From assembly GCA_937958375.1 (NCBI GenBank), contig CALGNY010000019.1, forward strand, positions 1-5,697: a stretch of 5,697 bases of DNA, given 5' to 3'. Below the pieces are notes generated by a model, which worked only from the letters and a program-made list of their open reading frames with translations, was not told where the DNA came from and searched no databases. Made by a program: the position numbers and the translations under genes. Shown here piece after piece: positions 1 through 4,457 of this stretch. The stretch is from an uncultured Bacillaceae bacterium (GTDB taxonomy: Bacteria; Bacillota; Bacilli; Bacillales; Alkalibacillaceae). Position 1 is the first letter of the stretch; each line of letters opens with the position of its first letter.

Positions 1-1071
1 AAACGTATGCCACTCACCAATGCTTCGCCCATTTTCATCAACTTCTTTCAGCTTTTCCATAAAAAGGTCAGGAATGGTTACACCAGTAAAAACATCATGA
101 GCTTTTCGGCGTTCGTCTCCATTGTTTGTTTTTAATTCTAGAAAGCCATTCATCAGGTCACGGTGAAAGACATCGAGGTATACTGCGACGGCTCCTTGTC
201 TCTGACCGAGCTGATCGACACTGACAGCCGTATCATTAATCAGGCGAATCCAGGGTACAACGCCTGAGGAATTTCCTTTGAATTTTTTAATATCCGAACC
301 TAGTGCCCGTACCTTTCCGTAATAAAGGCCAATTCCACCACCATCTTTACTTAGTCGAGCAACATCCCAATTGTTTAAATAGATTCCGTCAAGCGAATCA
401 TCGACGGTATCGATAAAACATGAAGAGAGCTGACCAAAGTTTTTACCAGCATTCGATAAAGTAGGGGTTGCAACAGTCATATATAAGTTGCTTAATGCCC
501 AGTAGGCCTCTTTCACATAGTCTAGTCGATGGGATGTTTCTTCATCTTGCATTAACGTCATGGCAATAATCATAAAGCGTTCTTGAGGAAGTTCATAAAT
601 GTTTCCATCATAATCCTTTGTCAGGTATCGATCTGCTAGTAAAAACAATCCGATATAATTGAAAAGCTCATCTTTTTCAGGTGAAATTTCTTTCGCAAGT
701 CGGTCGATTTCTGCTTTTGAATACTGATCAAGCAGTGCAGGTGAATAAATTCCAATCTCAGTAAGCGTCTGAATCAGTTCATAAAAATCGCCATATTTTT
801 GATGTTTGTCATAACCTCTATTGATCGCTGCACTAGAATATAATTCTTCTAAATAGAGTCGAGCTGAAAGAAAAGTCCATTTCGGTTGATCCATCGATAT
901 TTGATTCAATGAATAAATGAATGCTTGTTGGTTGATAGAGTCGGCTGAAGACTCGATGGAATGCAATTGTTGCTTGATCTCTGTTGCATCAATTCCGTGT
1001 ATTTTTGAAACTCTATCAATCATTTCAATAACAGATTCTTTTTCAGATTTTATTTGTGTCGATTGAGTCAT
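1..1071 (-). CDS. nrdA: Class I ribonucleoside-diphosphate reductase large (alpha) subunit, 3' end outside window
   Basis: The catalytic subunit reduces ribonucleoside diphosphates to deoxyribonucleotides for DNA synthesis, using a radical supplied by a small NrdB/NrdF-type subunit. The window holds the first 357 residues; the rest, including the finger-loop cysteines and C-terminal redox pair, lies off the left edge. Visible landmarks are the RNR N-terminal helical domain (about residues 55-190), TPTLSNAG at 202-209, the redox cysteine Cys218 in GQLSSCF (aligning with Cys225 of E. coli NrdA), the SKDGGGIG segment near 241-248, and QLGQRQGAVAVYLDVFHRDL at about 287-306, the loop 2 region. These fit NrdA better than the short class Ib NrdE pattern. 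The start at 1071 is fixed by AGGAGG seven bases upstream and an in-frame TAA at 1096-1098; an ATG at 1092 lacks a site. The gene overlaps the thioesterase gene by 29 bases and lies under the same B12 riboswitch. Family assignment is firm; the exact subclass is less so. Confidence 0.95.
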   Translation of the reverse strand, partial: MTQSTQIKSEKESVIEMIDRVSKIHGIDATEIKQQLHSIESSADSINQQAFIYSLNQISMDQPKWTFLSARLYLEELYSSAAINRGYDKHQKYGDFYELIQTLTEIGIYSPALLDQYSKAEIDRLAKEISPEKDELFNYIGLFLLADRYLTKDYDGNIYELPQERFMIIAMTLMQDEETSHRLDYVKEAYWALSNLYMTVATPTLSNAGKNFGQLSSCFIDTVDDSLDGIYLNNWDVARLSKDGGGIGLYYGKVRALGSDIKKFKGNSSGVVPWIRLINDTAVSVDQLGQRQGAVAVYLDVFHRDLMNGFLELKTNNGDERRKAHDVFTGVTIPDLFMEKLKEVDENGRSIGEWHTF

Positions 1072-1555
1072 CGTTATTCCTCCTAACGGCATCTTTTATT
1101 TTTAGACGTCTCTCTTTTCTAACATGTGCTTCTTTGAATAACGCTTTTTCTTGAATGGTTTCCGGAATGACTCCAGGAACTTTGACTGGCCTCCCTTCGT
1201 TGTCTGTAGCCACCATCGTAAGGATCGAAGTGGTTGTCATTTTTCTTTCGCCTATTTTTAGGTTCTCGCATTCTACTTTGACATAGACCTCCATTGACGT
1301 ATTACCTGTTGAAATGACTGCCGCTTCTAAGATTAAAATATCTCCAACTTTAGCGGCAGATAAGAAGTTAACCGTATCAATTGATGCAGTGACGACGACT
1401 TTTCTACAATGCTTCATTGCTGTAATTGCGGCAATTTCGTCGATATAGGATAAAACGGTTCCTCCAAAAATCGTTCCCAAATGATTGGTGTCAGGCGGTA
1501 ACACTAACTTTGTTTGAATCGTTCGTGAGACGTTTGATGATAATGGCTGGCTCAC
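1043..1555 (-). CDS. Acyl-CoA thioesterase, hotdog fold (YciA/YkhA family)
   Basis: A 170-residue protein expected to hydrolyse acyl-CoA thioesters to the free acid and CoA in the cytosol. It carries the family signature NHLGTIFGG at residues 24-32 and YIDEIAAITAMKH at 37-49; Asn24 and Asp39 sit where the catalytic Asn/Asp pair of this family lies (Asn24/Asp39 in the Neisseria meningitidis enzyme). TASIDTVNFLSAAKVGD (56-72) and TGNTSMEVYVKVECEN (83-98) are the remaining hotdog strands. A basic, charged tail of about 30 residues (from about 142) extends past the usual core, and its last codons overlap the reductase start. The start is a GTG (1553-1555) preceded by GGGAGG; no better in-frame start lies before the active-site motif. 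It is the first gene after a B12 riboswitch and terminator, so it should be expressed when cobalamin is scarce. The acyl chain preferred is not visible; YciA-type enzymes are often broad. Confidence 0.93.
   Translation of the reverse strand: MSQPLSSNVSRTIQTKLVLPPDTNHLGTIFGGTVLSYIDEIAAITAMKHCRKVVVTASIDTVNFLSAAKVGDILILEAAVISTGNTSMEVYVKVECENLKIGERKMTTTSILTMVATDNEGRPVKVPGVIPETIQEKALFKEAHVRKERRLKIKDAVRRNNDDSIDTNKI
1079..1084 (-). promoter_or_regulatory. Ribosome binding site of the reductase gene
   Basis: On the minus strand this reads AGGAGG, a full match to the anti-Shine-Dalgarno sequence, with a 7-base spacer to the ATG at 1071. It lies inside the end of the thioesterase coding sequence, so the reductase can initiate independently within the shared message as well as by coupling. 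It decides the reductase start against the in-frame ATG at 1092. Confidence 0.85.
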
Positions 1556-1559
1556 AACT

Positions 1560-1565
1560 CCTCCC
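1560..1565 (-). promoter_or_regulatory. Ribosome binding site of the thioesterase gene, close to a GTG start
   Basis: On the minus strand this reads GGGAGG, followed after only 4 bases (AGTT) by the GTG start at 1555. The match is strong but the spacing is shorter than the usual 6-9 bases and the start is not ATG, which suggests moderate translation of the thioesterase compared with the reductase behind it. Confidence 0.65.
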
Positions 1566-1606
1566 TCACTTTCTTTTTAGGTGCAGGAGTATGGAGAAAT
1601 TCAATT

Positions 1607-1640
1607 AAAAAACCCATCACTCAAAAAAGAGGATGGGTTT
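1607..1640 (-). terminator. Intrinsic terminator of the B12 riboswitch expression platform
   Basis: The minus-strand RNA reads AAACCCATC (1640-1632), then the apical CTC/GAG pairs around six U residues (1628-1623), then GATGGGTTT (1618-1610), running into a further UUU (1609-1607). This gives a 9-bp perfect stem, a one-base bulge (1619), 3 more pairs, and a six-U run. It lies between the cobalamin aptamer and the first gene of the operon, 52 bases before the thioesterase start, which is where a transcription-attenuating riboswitch terminator belongs. Confidence 0.85.
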
Positions 1641-1654
1641 AAACGTTGATATAG

Positions 1655-1708
1655 AATAGACATATATAGCAAAGGTCATAAGCGACTAACTCAGAAGACC
1701 TGTCTATT
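1655..1708 (-). promoter_or_regulatory. Hairpin in the riboswitch expression platform
   Basis: In the leader RNA, AATAGACA (1708-1701) is perfectly complementary to TGTCTATT (1662-1655). Inside it, AGGTC (near 1701-1697) can pair with GACCT (1677-1673), leaving an asymmetric internal loop. The structure fills much of the spacer between aptamer and terminator. It may simply space the two or may be part of the switching fold; the sequence alone does not tell. Confidence 0.5.
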
Positions 1709-1756
1709 AAAAATACCATCGTTTATCCCCCCAACTCCCGAAGAAGATAATACGCG

Positions 1757-1919
1757 ATAAATATGGCAGGTCTCCTGACTTGTGCTTCTACCTACTGAAG
1801 TCCTTCCCATCTTCTCTTAAGACAGTGGATTCACTTCATTCGTCAGCACTTACAGTTGCGGGGACAGTTCTGGATTCACACCAGATTCCCTTTTACGTCA
1901 CTTCGGACACCATATTTAT
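1757..1919 (-). promoter_or_regulatory. Cobalamin (B12) riboswitch aptamer
   Basis: A 163-base minus-strand RNA with the hallmarks of the adenosylcobalamin riboswitch. The closing P1 helix is a perfect 10-bp match: ATAAATATGG (1919-1910) with CCATATTTAT (1766-1757). The conserved core is present at about 1890-1850, including GGGAATCTGGTG, GAATCCAG, AACTGTCCCCGCAACTGTAA in order. The B12 box AGTCAGGAGACCTGCC lies at 1780-1765, next to P1. In this family, ligand binding represses the downstream gene; here a terminator at 1640-1607 gives an obvious transcriptional off state. The regulated genes are the thioesterase and the class I ribonucleotide reductase. A plus-strand reading frame across this segment is not a gene. 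Confidence 0.96.
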
Positions 1920-1947
1920 TGGCAACACTATATGTTGTTGTGTATCT

Positions 1948-1976
1948 ATGTTAAAACACTAAATATGGTATGTCAA
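1948..1976 (-). promoter_or_regulatory. Sigma-A type promoter of the riboswitch-thioesterase-reductase operon
   Basis: On the minus strand TTGACA (1976-1971) is a perfect -35 box, followed after exactly 17 bases by TAACAT (1953-1948), a 4 of 6 match to the -10 box. Transcription would start near 1941, about 22 bases before the aptamer's P1 helix. A short hairpin, CAACA/TGTTG around TATAG (1937-1923), lies at the very 5' end of the predicted transcript. No other promoter of this quality lies between here and the thioesterase. Confidence 0.72.
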
Positions 1977-2140
1977 TGGTTTTATAATCATTAAAATAAT
2001 CAGACGATGGTGAAGGGAAATGATCGGTTTTACTGCACTTACTGGGGTTTTTCACGGAGGAATAGATGAAAAGCTGTCTTTCACCAACTCACATGCGATA
2101 TATCATTTAATCGATTAATTTTCTGAAAGTTGTGTTATTA
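1977..2140. other. Divergent intergenic spacer, no convincing gene
   Basis: This spacer separates the leftward B12-controlled operon from the rightward hydrolase cluster. It contains an open frame of 32 codons at 2020-2118 with almost no ribosome binding site, and an overlapping 14-codon frame at 2066-2110 preceded by GGAGG. Neither is recognised as a known peptide. No terminator, tRNA or repeat was seen. Upstream control sites for either promoter could sit here but none can be named. Confidence 0.5.
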
Positions 2141-2169
2141 TTGATTTGAATCCATACATAAACTATAGA
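2141..2169 (+). promoter_or_regulatory. Candidate promoter of the serine hydrolase gene
   Basis: TTGATT (2141-2146) and TATAGA (2164-2169) are separated by 17 bases and each match the sigma-A boxes at 4 of 6 positions. The predicted start near 2176 gives a leader of only about 19 bases, just enough to include the ribosome binding site at 2179-2185. The boxes are imperfect, so this is a candidate only. Confidence 0.38.
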
Positions 2170-2194
2170 AATCCTGTTGGAGAGGAACGCAAAA

Positions 2195-3226
2195 ATGACG
2201 GTAGGTATTGAAAAAATTTTTTACAAAACGACAAAGTCAAAAGATGTGCACGAAGGTATATTATTAATTGAAGATTCAAAAGGAACTCGCTCGCATTTTA
2301 CATATGGCGGAAAAGATCTAGATTCCGCAATTTTGTTAGCGAGCATAACCAAGCTTTATACCACGGCATGTATCTTGAATTTGATTGAACAAGGAAAGTT
2401 ATCGTTGGGTGACCAAGTGATAAAGTACTTAGATGCAGAATTGCTTGAAGGACTCCATACATATAAGGAAAGAGATTATACGACTGAGCTAACGATCGCT
2501 CATTTGTTATTTCAAACAAGTGGATTGCCAGATGCATTCGAAGAAAAAAGCCTTAATATAAAGAAACAGGTCATCCATGGAGATTTTTATTTGCGTTTTG
2601 ATGAGCAATTGACTGCCACAAAACAAATGGATCCACATTTCGCGCCTCATTCAACAGGAAGGGTCTATTATTCAGATATTAACTTCGATTTACTAGGAAG
2701 GATTATCGAAGTCGTTTGTGATTCTTCTTTGGAAGAGGTTTATAAGCAGTTGATTTACGATCCACTAGAACTCAGGCAGACTTATTTGGCTGAGAACGCA
2801 GACGACTTGTACCCTGCTATTTATAATAAGGAAACAACGCTTCATCGCCCTAAATACATAACTAGTTGTGGAGCTAGTGGAGGCATTGTGAGCACGACTC
2901 GTGAGTTAATGGTATTTATTAAAGCGTTTTTTGGTGGGCGTTTGTTTCATCCAGATATGTTTAATCAGAATCCGTCCTCCAACAAACTACAACTATCGAT
3001 GTACCCGATTCAATACGGTTGTGGATTTATGCGAATTCCATTGGGTGGCTTGTCGACATTGTTCAAAGGAAAAGGAGAGCTAGTGGGGCACTCAGGCTCG
3101 ACAGGTTCATTCGCTTTTTATCATCCGGAAAAAGATATGTACATGGTAGGTGACCTGAATCAATTGGCCAATCCAGCATTGCCCGTACGAATGGCGATGC
3201 AGGTGGCTATTTCGGATAAAGTTTAG
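2195..3226 (+). CDS. Serine hydrolase of the beta-lactamase / penicillin-binding protein-like family
   Basis: A 343-residue protein with the class C beta-lactamase/esterase fold. The nucleophile motif is SITK (Ser50 to Lys53), the second motif is Tyr-Ser-Asp at 159-161, and the third is His-Ser-Gly at 299-301 in the form GHSGSTGSF. The typical LLFQTSGLPD segment lies at 104-113. Members act as esterases, peptidases or beta-lactam hydrolases, so the substrate is open. There is no signal peptide or membrane segment at the N-terminus, so the enzyme is probably cytosolic, unlike true penicillin-binding proteins. The ATG at 2195 is preferred because GGAGAGG (2179-2185) lies 9 bases upstream; a TTG at 2177 in the same frame would overlap that site. 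The gene is followed after 64 bases by a regulator in the same direction with no terminator between them, so cotranscription is plausible. Confidence 0.92.
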   Translation: MTVGIEKIFYKTTKSKDVHEGILLIEDSKGTRSHFTYGGKDLDSAILLASITKLYTTACILNLIEQGKLSLGDQVIKYLDAELLEGLHTYKERDYTTELTIAHLLFQTSGLPDAFEEKSLNIKKQVIHGDFYLRFDEQLTATKQMDPHFAPHSTGRVYYSDINFDLLGRIIEVVCDSSLEEVYKQLIYDPLELRQTYLAENADDLYPAIYNKETTLHRPKYITSCGASGGIVSTTRELMVFIKAFFGGRLFHPDMFNQNPSSNKLQLSMYPIQYGCGFMRIPLGGLSTLFKGKGELVGHSGSTGSFAFYHPEKDMYMVGDLNQLANPALPVRMAMQVAISDKV

Positions 3227-3290
3227 GTGGCTTTGATAAAGATTTCTTGCATATATTAGAGAAGGTAAAACCATGCTGGAGGCAGCGCAT

Positions 3291-4025
3291 ATGATATTTT
3301 CAGAAGATGGCTATTCCATCATGATGAATGGTGAAAAAGTAGAGTTGTTGCGAAAGGAATTTTTACTACTAAAATATTTATATGTCAATCAAGGAAGAGC
3401 ATTTTCACGCGTTGAGCTATTGGATGCAATTTGGCCACATGAGCACCCAACAGACCGGACCGTGGATGATCATATTTATCGACTCCGAAAGAAGATGAAT
3501 CGGTTTCAAGACACCATTGTGATCAAAACGATTAAAGGATTGGGTTACAGTCTGCAATTGAAGGAGCAACGGCAAGAAGTTGAGACCATTCCCAAAGAAA
3601 TTGAACAGCAGGCTACCGAATTATTTGAAACCTATTATAAGTATGGTCAAGGAAAAGCGCTGCGAGAACTTTTGACGAATAAAGTATTGGGGCTTCCTTT
3701 GAATGAAAAACAGGAAATTGTTCTATTATGGCTGAATAGTGACTTTAGGACCTTATTAAAACGATTAGCTGATAAAGGGAATGCTTTTGTTCCGTTATTA
3801 CTGTATGGATTTGTCGAATCAGATACGGAAAAAGTAATAAAAGCACATGAAAGGATCTTAGAAAAAAAGTTATTGGATGAAAAAGAGCGGATGGATGTAA
3901 CTAGTTTTAGTCTGTCTTTATGGTATTTGAAACTAGACCGGCCGAAGAGGTCGTTGCAGCTTGTTCAGCAAGAGATGGATCATATAGAGGATATTCACCA
4001 TGGATTTTTCCGTTTTTCAACCTGA
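3291..4025 (+). CDS. Winged-helix (OmpR/PhoB-type) transcriptional regulator, N-terminal part of a frameshifted gene
   Basis: Residues 1-88 form an OmpR/PhoB-type DNA-binding domain: NGEKVELLRKEFLLLKYL, then GRAFSRVELLDAIW (35-48), the recognition helix DRTVDDHIYRLRKKM (55-69) and the wing IKTIKGLGYSL (78-88). No receiver domain precedes it, so it is not a classical response regulator. Residues from about 105 are helix-rich and resemble the helical/TPR-like sensing regions of one-component activators. The frame ends early at TGA 4023-4025 just after HHGFFRF, while the neighbouring frame continues with compatible helical sequence to 4408. One extra base near 4005-4017 would restore a single protein of 372 residues. 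The start at 3291 has GGAGG 8 bases upstream (3278-3282); an in-frame ATG at 3273 with GAAGG is the alternative. It probably regulates the adjacent hydrolase or transporter genes, which is inference from position. Confidence 0.85.
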   Translation: MIFSEDGYSIMMNGEKVELLRKEFLLLKYLYVNQGRAFSRVELLDAIWPHEHPTDRTVDDHIYRLRKKMNRFQDTIVIKTIKGLGYSLQLKEQRQEVETIPKEIEQQATELFETYYKYGQGKALRELLTNKVLGLPLNEKQEIVLLWLNSDFRTLLKRLADKGNAFVPLLLYGFVESDTEKVIKAHERILEKKLLDEKERMDVTSFSLSLWYLKLDRPKRSLQLVQQEMDHIEDIHHGFFRFST

Positions 4026-4408
4026 TGAAAACGGCTATTCTTTTTTACCTAAACAAGACGAAAGAAGCGGAGCAATCACTACAGAAGACGGAACAGATAC
4101 TAGATCAGTTACCTTATTTACGTGAAACAAGTGGTCTGAAAGTGTTACAAGGTGTATTTCTCATTAAAAATGGCAAGGAAAGTGCCGGCAGGAATTCGAT
4201 CGATGAAGGTAGGGACATGATTCGTCAATCTGGACATACATACTATTTTCTATTCATTTATCAATTGCTATCTCTATTGCTTCCAAAATCGGGAGCAAGT
4301 AGCGATGCCGTCGATTACTATCACAAAGAAGCAGCCCGGTATTTTAAATACTGTGAATCGGACCAGTTAAAGCCTGACATCGAGAAACAGATTTTTTCGA
4401 TCATCTGA
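4025..4408 (+). CDS. C-terminal helical part of the winged-helix regulator, in the shifted frame
   Basis: This 127-residue frame begins with an ATG whose A is the last base of the preceding stop (TGATG at 4023-4027). It encodes amphipathic helical sequence (FYLNKTKEAEQSLQKTEQIL, then YFLFIYQLLSLLLPK and YYHKEAARYFKYCES) that looks like a continuation of the regulator's helical C-terminal region rather than an independent protein. There is no ribosome binding site before the ATG, so if it is translated alone it must depend on coupling to the upstream frame. The simplest reading is the second half of one gene broken by a single-base deletion, either real or a sequencing error in a T run. Less likely, it is a natural two-piece protein or a product of ribosomal slippage. 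Confidence 0.55.
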   Translation: MKTAILFYLNKTKEAEQSLQKTEQILDQLPYLRETSGLKVLQGVFLIKNGKESAGRNSIDEGRDMIRQSGHTYYFLFIYQLLSLLLPKSGASSDAVDYYHKEAARYFKYCESDQLKPDIEKQIFSII

Positions 4409-4422
4409 TATTCCTCTGACAT

Positions 4423-4456
4423 TCATCACTTATCCTTACCGATAGGAGAGTGATGA
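4423..4456 (+). promoter_or_regulatory. Inverted repeat enclosing the transporter's ribosome binding site
   Basis: TCATCACT (4423-4430) and AGTGATGA (4449-4456) are perfect 8-base complements. Inside them TCCT (4433-4436) can pair with AGGA (4444-4447), closing a 7-base loop and burying the Shine-Dalgarno AGGAG (4444-4448). An alternative inner pairing, TATC (4431-4434) with GATA (4441-4444), would leave GGAG exposed. The repeat ends one base before the ATG of the transporter. No T run follows, so it is not a terminator. It could act as an RNA lid on translation or as a DNA operator. Confidence 0.6.
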
Positions 4457-4457
4457 C

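Noticed and set aside
1426..1608. Plus-strand open frame of 60 codons opposite the thioesterase start
   Set aside because: Shadow of the thioesterase gene on the other strand, with no ribosome binding site or protein likeness.
1780..1962. Plus-strand open frame of 60 codons over the riboswitch
   Set aside because: It reads antisense through the B12 aptamer and promoter, has no ribosome binding site, and its sequence is explained by the conserved RNA.
2020..2118. Possible 32-codon gene in the divergent spacer, and a 14-codon frame with GGAGG at 2066-2110
   Set aside because: The longer frame has no usable ribosome binding site, the shorter one is tiny, and neither product is recognised; the two overlap in different frames.
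2298..2537. Minus-strand frame of 79 codons inside the serine hydrolase gene
   Set aside because: Antisense shadow of a gene with intact catalytic motifs; no own signals.
3233..3257. Promoter between the hydrolase and regulator genes (TTGATA and TATATT)
   Set aside because: The spacer is only 13 bases, too short for a sigma-A promoter, so no separate promoter is called.
4005..4018. Programmed -1 frameshift site in the regulator
   Set aside because: The T runs do not form a canonical X XXY YYZ slippery heptamer in the zero frame, and no clear downstream pseudoknot was seen; a simple indel is more likely.
4423..4456. Inverted repeat as an intrinsic terminator after the regulator
   Set aside because: No T run follows on either strand in the required place, and the repeat directly covers the next gene's ribosome binding site.
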